Source: Chloroflexota bacterium
GTDB taxonomy: Bacteria; Chloroflexota; Limnocylindria; P2-11E
NCBI GenBank assembly: GCA_005889405.1
Contig: VBFY01000063.1
Coordinates: 124,001 to 188,000 of the forward strand
Direction of reading: 5' to 3'
Length of the DNA stretch: 64,000 nt
The notes beneath the pieces were generated by a model. The model made no database searches, was not told the origin of the DNA, and saw only the letters and a list, made by a program, of their open reading frames with translations. Below are positions 47,226 through 57,010 of the stretch, one piece after another. The stretch's first letter is position 1. Each line of letters starts with the position of its first letter. The position numbers and the translations under genes are program-made.

Positions 47226-48094
47226 AGCTGCTCCCGTTCGGAGTCCGCGACGAGCCTATGAACAAACACACCTCGCTCCATATCGGGGGTCCAGCCGATT
47301 TCTTCGTGCGTGTCACCACCGAGCGCGATCTCGTTGGTGCGATCGCGGTGGCGCGCGAGCACGAGCTGCCCGTGCTGATGCTCGGCGGTGGGACCAACAT
47401 GCTCGTCTCGGACCTGGGCGTTCGCGGCGTCGTCCTGCAGAACGACTGGAGCGAGACGTCGGTCGACGGAACGACGATCACCGCGGCGTCCGGCACGCCG
47501 CTCGCGTCGGTCGCCGCCGCTGCGGCGCGGAACGGCATCGTCGGGCTCGAGTGGATGGCCACGGTACCCGGCACCGTCGGCGGCGCCGTCCACGGAAATG
47601 CCGGCGCATTCGGCAGCGAGACGAAGGACGTGCTCGTTGACGCCGAGCTGATGGACCTCAATGGCGCCACCTGGACGGTCCCCACCGCCGAGCTCGACTA
47701 CGCGTACCGCAGGTCGATGCTGCAGGGGACGCCGATCGTGGTCATGCGCGCGAGGTTCCGCGGCACGCTGGGCGATCGCGCGAGCGCAGTCAAGCGGATC
47801 AAGGAGATCGCCAATGAGCGCATCGCCAAACAGCCGCTCGCGCAGCCGAACACCGGCTCGATCTTCCGCAACCCGCCGGGTGATCACGCTGGGAGACTGA
47901 TCGAAGCGGCCGGACTGAAGGGCGCCACCGAGGGTGGAGCGATGGTGAGCACGAAGCACGCGAACTTCATCGTGAACGTCGGCGACGCGAGCGCGACGGA
48001 CGTGAGAGCGCTGATGGAGCTCTGTCAGCGAGAAGTGCGCGAGAAGTTCGACGTCGAGCTGATTCCCGAAGTGGAGCTTGTTGGCGAATGGTGA
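47222..48094 (+). CDS. murB: UDP-N-acetylenolpyruvoylglucosamine reductase MurB
   Basis: MLGGGTNMLVSD, ATVPGTVGGAVHGNAGAFG, TGSIFRNPPGDHAGRLIEAAGLKG. Confidence 0.94.
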   Translation: MKLLPFGVRDEPMNKHTSLHIGGPADFFVRVTTERDLVGAIAVAREHELPVLMLGGGTNMLVSDLGVRGVVLQNDWSETSVDGTTITAASGTPLASVAAAAARNGIVGLEWMATVPGTVGGAVHGNAGAFGSETKDVLVDAELMDLNGATWTVPTAELDYAYRRSMLQGTPIVVMRARFRGTLGDRASAVKRIKEIANERIAKQPLAQPNTGSIFRNPPGDHAGRLIEAAGLKGATEGGAMVSTKHANFIVNVGDASATDVRALMELCQREVREKFDVELIPEVELVGEW

Positions 48095-48257
48095 TCCTCC
48101 GAGCGCGCGCCGCGGGTCCTGCCCCGGCTCGGGGTTCTCGCTCGCTCGAAACGTATCCCCGCCCGTCCGCCTGCGTCACTTGCGCGTTTGGCGGGGCCCC
48201 TCGACTCTCGCTCGCGAGAACGCCACTCGCCGTGTCACCCGCGGCGCGCGTCGCGTC

Positions 48258-49364
48258 GTGACCCCCTCCTCATCAGGCCCCAAACGAATTCGAGTCGGCA
48301 TCCTTACAGGCGGCGCATCTGCTGAACGCGACATCTCGCTCGCAACGGGCGCTCAGATCGCCGACAGCTTGCCGAAGGATCGCTTCGAAACCGTGCTCCT
48401 GGATCCGCTCGCCTTGATGGCACGCAATCCGTCGCTGAGCGACGAGCAACGCGAACAGGCGCGGTCGCTTCTTCAGAGCGGCGGCCTGCTCAAGCATCCG
48501 CGCGCCCTCCCCAAGGGGCTCGAAGCGCACATCGCGAGCGCCGAGAAGGCGATCGTTCCGGCGTCGGCGGCGATGTCGAACAGCGCGGGCCCGGTCGACG
48601 TGGTGATCCTCGCGCTCCACGGCACGTGGGGCGAGGACGGGCGGATCCAGGGTCTGCTCGATACGGTCGGCATCCCGTACACGGGGTCGGGCGTGCTCGC
48701 CTCGGCCCTCGCGATGGATAAGGTCATGGCCAAGCGTGTCCTCGCGTCGGAAGGTCTCGATGTCCCGCGTGGCGTGGTGGTCGCGTCAGCGTCGGACGAC
48801 GATCTGGCGGAGGCGCGGGCCGTCGGCCTGCCGGTATTCGTGAAGCCAGTCGCGGGTGGCTCGAGCGTAGGTGCGGCGATCGTCACCCGGGCCGAGCAGC
48901 TCGCGCCGGCGATCATCGAGGCACTGAAGTTCGACGAACGCGCCCTCATCGAAGAGCTCGTCGGTGGCACGGAGCTGACGGTCGCCGTCATCGGCAACGA
49001 CGAGCTGACACCGCTTCCGGTCATCGAGATCGTCACCAGACGCGAATTCTTCGACTACACGGCGAAGTACAGCTCCGGGGAGAGCGAGGAGATCGTGCCC
49101 GCGCGCATCGCGGACGACGTCGCGCGACGCGCGCAGGACATTGCCGTCCGCGCGCACCTGGCGCTCGGCTGTCGCGGGATGTCGCGGACCGACCTGATGT
49201 TGTCTGGTGACCGAATGGTCGTGCTCGAGGTCAACACCATCCCGGGCATGACCGCGAACAGCCTGCTGCCGAAGGCGGCGCGCGCCGCCGGCATCCAGTT
49301 CGGCGATCTCCTCGCGCGCTTCGTCGAGTGGGCCCTCGAGGACGCGCGCCGGCGCGCGCGCTGA
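48258..49364 (+). CDS. ddl: D-alanine--D-alanine ligase
   Basis: VGILTGGASAERDISLATG, LHGTWGEDGRIQGLLDTVGIPYTGSGVLASALAMDK, EVNTIPGMTANSLLPKAA. Confidence 0.94.
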   Translation: MTPSSSGPKRIRVGILTGGASAERDISLATGAQIADSLPKDRFETVLLDPLALMARNPSLSDEQREQARSLLQSGGLLKHPRALPKGLEAHIASAEKAIVPASAAMSNSAGPVDVVILALHGTWGEDGRIQGLLDTVGIPYTGSGVLASALAMDKVMAKRVLASEGLDVPRGVVVASASDDDLAEARAVGLPVFVKPVAGGSSVGAAIVTRAEQLAPAIIEALKFDERALIEELVGGTELTVAVIGNDELTPLPVIEIVTRREFFDYTAKYSSGESEEIVPARIADDVARRAQDIAVRAHLALGCRGMSRTDLMLSGDRMVVLEVNTIPGMTANSLLPKAARAAGIQFGDLLARFVEWALEDARRRAR

Positions 49365-50134
49365 GCGCTCGCTCCCGACGTTCCAGCCGCAGCGCCCCCC
49401 GCCGCCGGCGGCCGGCGTTCCGCATCAAGGATCCAGCGCGTGCGGGCGCCGCGCTCATCGCGATCGCCTGCGCCGCGGCGCTCCTCGTCGTGGCGCTCGC
49501 GGACCTCGCGCATATCGAGGACGTCGTCGTTGTTGGGGCGAGGCACGTGTCGCGCGATGCCGCACGGTCCCAGAGTGGCCTCGACGGTGTGCCGACATTC
49601 CTCGCCAGCGCGGCCGATGCCCGCGCGCAGCTGCGGACGCTTCCCGCGGTGCGCGACGCAAGGGTCGAGGTCGTGCTGCCCTCCACGGCGCGGATCACGC
49701 TCGTCGAGCGCGAGGCCGTGGGCCGGTGGGTCGCGAGCGACAACGTCGAGTGGTTCTTCGACGGGGGCGGTGTCCTCTTTCCGTCGATCGACCGGACTGG
49801 CGCGCCGGACCTGCGGATATTCGATGAGCGCGCACCGCGCAGCGCCGGCGAGCGCATCGATCCGCCCGCTCTCGTCGACTCCGCGCTCCGTCTTGCCGCG
49901 CTGGCGCCAGGCGAGCTGCGCAGCGACGCCAACGATCTGCGCGTCGTGATGACCGCGGGTCCGAACGGTCTGGTGCTCCGCACCGGAGCGAAGTGGGAGG
50001 TCCGCTTCGGGACGGCCGATCGCTTCGACGAGAAACTGTCTCTCGCGAGGCGCTTCCTCAGGGACAACCCAACGCGGCGCTTAGACTACGTCGACGTGCG
50101 CAGCCCCGATCGCATCGTCTTCAGCCCGAATTAG
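49361..50134 (+). CDS. ftsQ: FtsQ/DivIB-like (POTRA)
   Basis: One TM then IEDVVVVGARHVSRDAA (POTRA) ..RITLVEREAVG; proposed CTG start; alternative GTG 49328. Confidence 0.85.
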   Translation: MSARSRRSSRSAPRRRRPAFRIKDPARAGAALIAIACAAALLVVALADLAHIEDVVVVGARHVSRDAARSQSGLDGVPTFLASAADARAQLRTLPAVRDARVEVVLPSTARITLVEREAVGRWVASDNVEWFFDGGGVLFPSIDRTGAPDLRIFDERAPRSAGERIDPPALVDSALRLAALAPGELRSDANDLRVVMTAGPNGLVLRTGAKWEVRFGTADRFDEKLSLARRFLRDNPTRRLDYVDVRSPDRIVFSPN

Positions 50135-50140
50135 TCCTTC

Positions 50141-50464
50141 GTGTGGCTTCCGCTCCTCGGTCTGGTGGCCGGGGTGCTGCTCGGACTCGCACTGCGCTTC
50201 AACTTACCGATCGAGTGGGCGCGCTACACGGCGGTCGGCATCCTCGCCGCGCTCGACTCGCTTCTCGGCGCCTTTCGCGCCGAGCTCGAAGGACACTTCG
50301 ACACGCGCATCTTCCTGTCTGGCTTCTATACCAACGCGCTCCTCGCGGCCGCGCTGACGTTCCTGGGTGACAGGCTGGGTATCGACCTCTATCTCGTTGC
50401 TCTGTTCGCGTTCGGCTGGCGCATCTTCCAGAACGTCGCTGTAATCAGGCGCCATTTCCTTTAG
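50141..50464 (+). CDS. sbp: Small basic protein Sbp (DUF1290)
   Basis: LPLLGLVAGVLLGLALRFNLPIEWARYTAVGILAALDSLLGAFRAELEGHFDTRIFLSGFYTNALLAAALTFLGDRLG. Confidence 0.9.
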   Translation: MWLPLLGLVAGVLLGLALRFNLPIEWARYTAVGILAALDSLLGAFRAELEGHFDTRIFLSGFYTNALLAAALTFLGDRLGIDLYLVALFAFGWRIFQNVAVIRRHFL

Positions 50465-50486
50465 TCTCGGACGGGCGGTCGCGCGG

Positions 50487-51767
50487 ATGCAGGCGGGGAG
50501 CAGAAGGAGAGTCAAGGAAGGCGGACGCTCCGTGACTGACCAGACCGTGCTCGTCGCGATCGACATCGGTACCACGAAGGTCTGCGTGCTCATCGGTGAG
50601 GTGGGCGGCCGCAGCGGTGGCGTTGACGTGATCGGAATCGGGCAGGCACCCTCGGACGGCCTCCGGAAGGGTGTCGTGATCGATATCGACCGCACCGTCC
50701 AGTCCGTGGCCGCCGCTGTGGATGCGGCCGAGCGCCTCTCCGGCCTCAAGGTCCGCTCCGCGTTCGTCGGCATCTCCGGCATGCACGTGGGCTCGCAGAA
50801 CTCCCGCGGGATGATCGCCGTGTCCGGCCGCCAGCACGACGTGACGCGCGAGGACACGGTGCGGGCGATCGAGGCCGCCCGCGCGGTATCGATCCCGAAC
50901 ACACGCGAGATCCTCCATGTGATCCCCCGCGGCTATGTCGTCGACGGCCAGGAGGGCGTGCGGGATCCCATCGGGATGAGCGCCGTCCGCCTGGAGGTCG
51001 AGGCGCACATCGTGACGGCGTCCTCCTCGAGCGTCACGAATCTCACGAAATGCGTGCAGAAGGCCGGTGTCGAGATCGACGAGCTCGTCCTGGCGCCCCT
51101 TGCCACGGCGGAGGTGGTCCTCACCGACGAGGAACGCGAGCTCGGCGTCGTCCTCTGCGACATCGGAGGCGATACGACGGACGTCGCGGTGTTCCAAGAT
51201 GGCTCCATCCGCCACTGCGCGACCATCCAGATGGGCGCGCGCAGCGTCACGAGCGACCTGGGCTTGCTTCTCCGCGTCACTCCCGACGTTGCCGAGACGC
51301 TCAAGATCAAGCAGGGGACCGCCCTGCCCCTCGAGGTCGACCCGGACGAGGTGATGCAGATCACGTCCATCGGCGAAGAGGTGCCGCGGCCGATCACGCG
51401 GCGGCACATGGCGCAGATCATCGAGGCGCGCACAGCCGAGCTGTTCGACCACGTGGCCAGGGAGATCGAGGCGGCGGGAGCCACCAACCGGCTGCAGGCC
51501 GGGGTGGTGCTCACCGGCGGCGGTGCGCTGCTCACCGGCATCGCCCGGGCGGCCCGCGACCAGCTCGGAATGGCCGCGCGCGTCATGTCGCCCACCGGAC
51601 TCGGCGGTCTGACCGATTCCATCGCCGCTCCGCCCTACTCCGCATCATCGGGACTGCTCATTTGGGGTGCCAAGAACTGGTCCGCCGACGAAGACCACGT
51701 CGCTGCTCGCTCCCTCGACGGTGTTGGGGGTCGCCTCTCGCGCCTCTTCCGCTCACTCATGCCCTAA
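50487..51767 (+). CDS. ftsA: Cell division protein FtsA
   Basis: VAIDIGTTKVCVLIGEV, GVVIDIDRTVQSVAAAVDAAERLSG, CDIGGDTTDVAVF; possible GTG start 50532. Confidence 0.94.
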   Translation: MQAGSRRRVKEGGRSVTDQTVLVAIDIGTTKVCVLIGEVGGRSGGVDVIGIGQAPSDGLRKGVVIDIDRTVQSVAAAVDAAERLSGLKVRSAFVGISGMHVGSQNSRGMIAVSGRQHDVTREDTVRAIEAARAVSIPNTREILHVIPRGYVVDGQEGVRDPIGMSAVRLEVEAHIVTASSSSVTNLTKCVQKAGVEIDELVLAPLATAEVVLTDEERELGVVLCDIGGDTTDVAVFQDGSIRHCATIQMGARSVTSDLGLLLRVTPDVAETLKIKQGTALPLEVDPDEVMQITSIGEEVPRPITRRHMAQIIEARTAELFDHVAREIEAAGATNRLQAGVVLTGGGALLTGIARAARDQLGMAARVMSPTGLGGLTDSIAAPPYSASSGLLIWGAKNWSADEDHVAARSLDGVGGRLSRLFRSLMP

Positions 51768-51878
51768 GTTGCGCGGCGATCAGCCCCTAACACTCGACCT
51801 TGCGCTGCGTTCGGGTATAGAGTTCACGGCAACAACTTAAGAACTTCGTGCAGCGGCCGTCAGGGGAGGGGCAGCGGC

Positions 51879-53027
51879 ATGGAAGTGGTTTGGAGACTGC
51901 CCATGCCCCTCCGGAGCGACATAGAAAATTTCGCTCTCATCAAGGTCGTCGGTGTCGGCGGCGGCGGATCGAACGCCGTAAATCGCATGATCCGTGCGGA
52001 GCTGATGGGCGTCGAGTTCATCGCGGTGAACACCGACGCTCAGGCGCTGCTCCTTTCGGACGCACCGCACAAGATCCGTATCGGCGACAAGGTCACGAAG
52101 GGCCTTGGCGCCGGCGCCGATCCCAGTATTGGTCGCAAAGCCGCCGAAGACGATAGCGAGAAGCTCTACGAGGCACTCAAGGAAGCCGACATGATCTTCG
52201 TCACCGCCGGCATGGGTGGCGGAACGGGGACCGGCGGCGCTCCGGTCATCGCCGAGATCGCGAAGGACATCGGCGCGCTCACCGTCGCCGTCGTCACGAA
52301 GCCCTTCGGCTTCGAGGGCGCGAAGCGGAAACTCCTCGCGGAGCAGGGGATCAGCGATCTCGTCGACAAGGTCGACACGCTCATCACGATCCCCAACGAT
52401 CGGCTGCTGCAGGTCGTCGAAAAGCGCACCAGCATGGTCGACGCGTTCCGCATCGTCGACGATGTGTTGCGCCAGGGCGTGCAGGGCATCAGCGATCTCA
52501 TCACGGTCCCCGGTCTCATCAACCTCGACTTCGCCGACGTGAAGACGATCATGACCAACGCGGGCTCGGCGCTTATGGGCATCGGACACGGCACCGGCGA
52601 GACGCGAGCCGCGGATGCCGCGCGCCAGGCCATCCAGTCGCCACTCCTCGAACAGTCCATCGACGGCGCGCGCGGCGTGCTGTTCACGATCACCGGCGGT
52701 CCGGACCTCGCGCTATTCGAGGTCAACGAAGCCGCCGAGATCATCCATGCCGCCGCGGACCCCGAAGCGAACATCATCTTCGGCGCGGTGATCGACGAGC
52801 GTATGGGTCAGGACGTGAAGATCAGCGTCATCGCGACGGGGTTCGACCAGTCCCGGCCGCTGAAGCGGATCGATCAGCCCATGTACAAGCGGCAGGTCGA
52901 GCAGCGGCCGATCGAGCGCCCTACTCCGGCGGTCGCGCCGCAGGCGCAGGCCGCGACGAAGGCGCATGACGAGAAGAAATTCGATCCGAACGATCTCGAG
53001 GTGCCGAGCTTCTTGCGTCGCCGCTGA
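51879..53027 (+). CDS. ftsZ: Cell division GTPase FtsZ
   Basis: [41 protein letters not shown]-terminal [11 protein letters not shown]. Confidence 0.97.
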   Translation: MEVVWRLPMPLRSDIENFALIKVVGVGGGGSNAVNRMIRAELMGVEFIAVNTDAQALLLSDAPHKIRIGDKVTKGLGAGADPSIGRKAAEDDSEKLYEALKEADMIFVTAGMGGGTGTGGAPVIAEIAKDIGALTVAVVTKPFGFEGAKRKLLAEQGISDLVDKVDTLITIPNDRLLQVVEKRTSMVDAFRIVDDVLRQGVQGISDLITVPGLINLDFADVKTIMTNAGSALMGIGHGTGETRAADAARQAIQSPLLEQSIDGARGVLFTITGGPDLALFEVNEAAEIIHAAADPEANIIFGAVIDERMGQDVKISVIATGFDQSRPLKRIDQPMYKRQVEQRPIERPTPAVAPQAQAATKAHDEKKFDPNDLEVPSFLRRR

Positions 53028-53108
53028 GGGATCTCCTTAGTAGCCGATCCCTTTCGGGCCGGTCGCCGTCGCCACTTGGCCCGGCCCGTTGACCCTCCGC
53101 CGTGCCGG

Positions 53109-53146
53109 GCACTAGATTTTGTGCCCCGATCCCCCATATCTTGTGT
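53109..53146. promoter_or_regulatory. Two NrdR-box-like palindromes upstream of nrdR
   Basis: GCACTAGATTTTGTGC (53109-53124) and CCCCCATATCTTGTGT (53131-53146), each 11/16 to ACACTATATATAGTGT, 22 bp apart. Confidence 0.55.
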
Positions 53147-53148
53147 AT

Positions 53149-53688
53149 GTGCGTTGCCCATCCTGCGGCCATGAGGACACTCGCGTCGTCGACTCCCGTG
53201 AGGCGGAGGACGGCGACTCGATCCGCCGCCGTCGCGCCTGCGACTCGTGCGGCGAGCGATTCACGACCCGCGAGCGCTCGGAGTCGGCCCGCATCCAGGT
53301 CGTGAAGCGCGACGGGACTCGTCAGGAATTCGATCGACGCAAGCTCGGGAGCGCGATCGGGAAGGCGGCGTCGAAGCAGCTCGCTCCCGACGCGATCGAC
53401 CGCCTGATCGACGACCTCGAGACGACGATCCGTCAGAGCGGTACCTCCGAGGTCGGATCGCAGAGGATCGGCGAGATGGTGCTCGAGCGTCTCGCGGAGT
53501 CCGATCCGATGAGCTACCTGCGATTCAAGATCGTCTACTCGAGTCTCCAAGACCCGGATGCGCTCTACGACGAGCTCGAGACGCTTGTGCGACGTCGCCG
53601 AGAGGCCCGCGATCGCCGCTTCGCCGAACAGACGACGCTGCCGATCGAGCCCGCCGTCGCGGTCCCGGGCCGTCGTCGCCGACGCTGA
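53149..53688 (+). CDS. nrdR: Transcriptional repressor NrdR
   Basis: RCPSCGHEDTRVVDSREAEDGDSIRRRRACDSCGERFTTRER; ATP-cone. Confidence 0.95.
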   Translation: MRCPSCGHEDTRVVDSREAEDGDSIRRRRACDSCGERFTTRERSESARIQVVKRDGTRQEFDRRKLGSAIGKAASKQLAPDAIDRLIDDLETTIRQSGTSEVGSQRIGEMVLERLAESDPMSYLRFKIVYSSLQDPDALYDELETLVRRRREARDRRFAEQTTLPIEPAVAVPGRRRRR

Positions 53689-53746
53689 CTCTGACTGACA
53701 ACAGCGCCGCGGCAGGACCCGCGGCGCCTCCGACGCGAGCTGCGGC

Positions 53747-54439
53747 ATGACAGTGCGGGCGGTCCTCTGGGATCTCGATGGCACGCTCACCGACAGCGTC
53801 CGGTTCGTCGTCGATACGGCGAATCGCGTCATCGAGGCGCATGGCGGGTCGCCGCTCGCGTTCGAGAGCGTTGGGGCGATGACGGGATTGCCGCTTGAAG
53901 AGATCTTTCGCATGGCGTGGCCCGATCTGACACCCGATCTCGCGCACAGCTACCGCGCCGAATATCGCGACATCTACGACCGCGAGGTCATCCCGGTCAC
54001 AAAGCTGTACGACGGCGCGCGCGAGACGCTGCACGCGTTCCACGCGTTCGGACTGCTCCAGGCCACCGTCACGGGCAAACGCGCCGCCGACTGCGAGCGC
54101 ATCCTGCGCGGCCTCGGCATCGCGAGCGAGATCGATGTCTACCTCGGCGGCGATTCGGTGACGCGACCAAAGCCCGCGCCGGATCTCGCGCAGCACGCGA
54201 TGGAGCGCCTTCGCTGCGTGCCGCATGAGTGCGTCGTGATCGGCGACGCGAACGCGGACATCGCGATGGGGAAGGCCGCGGGCGCGCGCACCATCCAGGT
54301 CCTTTGGGGTTTCGCGCGCGAGCGGATCGACGGCGCCGACGATGTGGTCGCCACCTGGGTGGATCTGCGCGAAACCGTCTTCGCGCTCGCGGACCCTGCC
54401 CAGCCCATACTTCGCGACCGTGGTGCTCTCGGACCGTGA
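53747..54439 (+). CDS. HAD-family hydrolase
   Basis: [55 protein letters not shown]. Confidence 0.92.
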   Translation: MTVRAVLWDLDGTLTDSVRFVVDTANRVIEAHGGSPLAFESVGAMTGLPLEEIFRMAWPDLTPDLAHSYRAEYRDIYDREVIPVTKLYDGARETLHAFHAFGLLQATVTGKRAADCERILRGLGIASEIDVYLGGDSVTRPKPAPDLAQHAMERLRCVPHECVVIGDANADIAMGKAAGARTIQVLWGFARERIDGADDVVATWVDLRETVFALADPAQPILRDRGALGP

Positions 54440-54992
54440 CATCCGCGTCGCGATCGCATCCGGGCGGATCGGCATCGATCCCTTCGACCCGTCCTGTGTC
54501 CAACCCGCGAGCATCGACATCCGCCTCGACCGCTTCTTCCGCGTCTTCCGGTCGAGCCGCCACGCATACATCGATCTCGCGCGTCCGCTTGACGACATCA
54601 CCGAGCTCGTCGAAGTCGCCGAGACCGAAGCGTTCATCCTGCATCCCGGCGAGTTCGTTCTGGGCTCGACGCGCGAACGTATCCGCCTCTCCGACGACGT
54701 CGTCTCTCGCGTCGAAGGCAAAAGCAGTTTGGGCAGGCTTGGCTTGCTGATCCACAGCACCGCGGGCTTTATCGACCCCGCCTGGGACGGGCACATCACG
54801 CTCGAGCTCTCGAACGTGAACACCATCCCGATCACGCTGTACCCCGGAATGCGCGTCGGACAGCTGTCGTTCTTCCCGCTCAGCAGCCCGGCCGAGAGGC
54901 CGTACGGGTCTCCGGAGCTCGGCTCGAGCTATCAGGGGCAGGTCGGGCCCACGCCGTCGCGCTATCGGCTCGATGTCCCGCCGAAGCGGTAA
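54420..54992 (+). CDS. dcd: dCTP deaminase
   Basis: [66 protein letters not shown]. Confidence 0.94.
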   Translation: MVLSDRDIRVAIASGRIGIDPFDPSCVQPASIDIRLDRFFRVFRSSRHAYIDLARPLDDITELVEVAETEAFILHPGEFVLGSTRERIRLSDDVVSRVEGKSSLGRLGLLIHSTAGFIDPAWDGHITLELSNVNTIPITLYPGMRVGQLSFFPLSSPAERPYGSPELGSSYQGQVGPTPSRYRLDVPPKR

Positions 54993-54996
54993 CGAG

Positions 54997-55296
54997 ATGT
55001 GTGGATCGTGCCTTCTTCTCGTGTTCCTCGAAGCCTTCGTGAACGTCCTCGCGCAGGCGCTGGTGCTCGCGATCTTCGTGCGCGTGATCATGTCGTGGGT
55101 CCCGATGCGACTCCCATTCGGCCTGAACGAGCTCCTGTGGAACGTCACCGAGCCGGTGCTCGCGCCGATCCGCCGCTACATGCCCATCGCAGGTGGCATG
55201 GACTTCTCACCACTGATCGCGCTGCTGCTGATCCAGATCCTCGCGAGCATCATCCTGCGATTCCTACCGCCGGCGATCCCGAACCCGCCGTTCTGA
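54997..55296 (+). CDS. YggT-family membrane protein
   Basis: ALVLAIFVRVIMSWVPM..LLWNVTEPVLAPIRRYMPIAGGMDFSPLIALLLIQIL. Confidence 0.9.
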   Translation: MCGSCLLLVFLEAFVNVLAQALVLAIFVRVIMSWVPMRLPFGLNELLWNVTEPVLAPIRRYMPIAGGMDFSPLIALLLIQILASIILRFLPPAIPNPPF

Positions 55297-55580
55297 TGCT
55301 CGCGCTCCGCCGCGACGGCGAGCGCGTCACCTTCACCATCCGCGTGACGTCGCGCGCTGCCGCGAATTCGGTCGGGGGCGAGCGCGACGGCGCGCTCCTC
55401 GTCCGCGTGAGCGCCCCGCCAGTGGAGGGAAAGGCCAACCGCGCGGTCATTGTGCTGCTGGCCGAGGCGCTCGGCCTGCCGAAGAGCGCGGTCCGCGTCG
55501 AGCGCGGGACCACGGCCCGCACCAAGCGCGTCAGCGTGCCACGGGACGCCGAGGCCGCCCTGCAGCGGTTGACGAAATGA
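55296..55580 (+). CDS. DUF167 (YggU-like) protein
   Basis: IRVTSRAAANSVGGERDGALLVRVSAPPVEGKANRAVIVLLAEALGLPKSAVRVERGTTARTKRV. Confidence 0.9.
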   Translation: MLALRRDGERVTFTIRVTSRAAANSVGGERDGALLVRVSAPPVEGKANRAVIVLLAEALGLPKSAVRVERGTTARTKRVSVPRDAEAALQRLTK

Positions 55581-56167
55581 GGGCTTCGTCCCGTGCGTAT
55601 GGACGGAGAATGACCACCCATGCAAGCCTGGCTGCGCTCTTTCCCGCCGCCTTCGTCAGCGCCGGCCGGGTGACCTTCGCCGAGGCCGTCCGTGCGCACC
55701 AGGACGAGGTCTACGGGGTGGCGCTCCGCATCCTCGGTGACCGTGACGCCGCGCGCGAGGCCGCGAGCGCTGCGTTCCTGAAGGCCTATCGCAGCTGGGA
55801 GCGGTACGACCAAACGCGGCCAGTCAGGCACTGGCTCCTTCGCATCGCCGCCAACGAGGCCATCACCATCGGCCGCTCGCGCACGCGCGAGCGCGCGCGC
55901 ACCACGAACGTGGACGAGGCGGGCGGCGTGCCCGACCCGGCGCAGACGCCCGATCAGGCGCTCGTGGCGCGCGAGGAGCGCGACCGTGTGCGGTCCGCGG
56001 TGGCCGGCCTTCCCGAGCTCTATCGCGTGCCGGTCGTGCTTCGCTATTTCAGCGAGCTGTCGATCGACGAGATCGCGGCAGTGACCGGTCGACCCTCCGC
56101 GACGGTCGGCGTTCAGCTCCTCCGCGCTCGAGCGCTGCTCCGTGCCTCGCTTGAGGTGCGCTCATGA
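55577..56167 (+). CDS. ECF-type RNA polymerase sigma factor
   Basis: FAEAVRAHQDEVYGVALRILGDRDAAREAASAAFLKAYRSW..YRVPVVLRYFSELSIDEIAAVTGRPSATVGVQLLRARALLR. Confidence 0.92.
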   Translation: MRASSRAYGRRMTTHASLAALFPAAFVSAGRVTFAEAVRAHQDEVYGVALRILGDRDAAREAASAAFLKAYRSWERYDQTRPVRHWLLRIAANEAITIGRSRTRERARTTNVDEAGGVPDPAQTPDQALVAREERDRVRSAVAGLPELYRVPVVLRYFSELSIDEIAAVTGRPSATVGVQLLRARALLRASLEVRS

Positions 56168-56559
56168 CCGATCGGATCGGCGAGCCTCTCGACGAGACGA
56201 TGCTGCGACGCGCGCTCCGCCTCGAGGCGGACGAGCGTCCGCCGCTCTTCGATCCCGCGGCTATCGCGGCGGCGGCTCGGGTGCGACCGCGCATCGCGAT
56301 CGTGAGCGCGGCCGTCGCCGTTGGCCTTGGAGCGCTCGGAGCGGTCGCGGTCTGGTCGGCGTTCGCGATCCTTCTGCCCACGGTCGCTGTCGACGCGTTC
56401 GACATCGGCCTGGGTCTGCTCGCGATGCTCGCGGTGGCCGTGAGCGGAGTCGCCGATCTGGTGCAACAGCCCGTCGTTCCTTTGAGCCTCGTCGCGGCGC
56501 TCGCGATCGCCACGGCGCATGAGCTGCGTGAAAGGGTGAGTCATGTCAACGCGTCTTGA
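56164..56559 (+). CDS. Putative membrane anti-sigma factor
   Basis: LRRALRLEADERPPLFDPAAIAAAA N-terminus, then TM helices; ATGA overlap with the sigma gene. Confidence 0.6.
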   Translation: MTDRIGEPLDETMLRRALRLEADERPPLFDPAAIAAAARVRPRIAIVSAAVAVGLGALGAVAVWSAFAILLPTVAVDAFDIGLGLLAMLAVAVSGVADLVQQPVVPLSLVAALAIATAHELRERVSHVNAS

Positions 56560-57010
56560 ACGGAGCACCACGAACAGGGTGGTCGCCGGTGTGTGCGGCG
56601 GCATCGCGGAATATTTACAGGTCGATGCCACGCTCGTTCGCGTGTTCTTCGTCATCGGCACGATCATCACCGGCGGCCTCGGTCTGCTCGGCTACATCAT
56701 CCTCATCGTCCTGATGCCGCAGCCAGGTAAGCCCCCGCCGTTCGTGAAGACCTCCGGCGTCACGACCTCCACACTCGAGGACGCCGCGAACAGCGACCCG
56801 ACGGCGGCCCCGCCGGTCGTCTCACCCCCCGCCGATCCAGAAGCCGCTGAGCGCAGGCGCGCCGCGGTCGGTCTCTTCCTCATCGCGCTGGGCGCCATCT
56901 TCCTGTTCGGCAACGCCGGCGTCTTTCGGATCGTTCGCTGGGATCTGATCTGGCCGCTCGTCATCATCGGCATCGGCGCGCTGCTGCTCGCGCAGCGCAT
57001 ACGGCGATGA
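56543..57010 (+). CDS. PspC domain protein
   Basis: RLERSTTNRVVAGVCGGIAEYLQVDATLVRVFFVIGTIITGGLGLLGYIILIVLMP. Confidence 0.92.
   Translation: MSTRLERSTTNRVVAGVCGGIAEYLQVDATLVRVFFVIGTIITGGLGLLGYIILIVLMPQPGKPPPFVKTSGVTTSTLEDAANSDPTAAPPVVSPPADPEAAERRRAAVGLFLIALGAIFLFGNAGVFRIVRWDLIWPLVIIGIGALLLAQRIRR

Noticed and set aside
51768-51860. Sigma-70 promoter upstream of ftsZ (TATAGA near 51820)
   Set aside because: Plausible -10 but no acceptable -35 at 16-18 bp; not reported as a feature.
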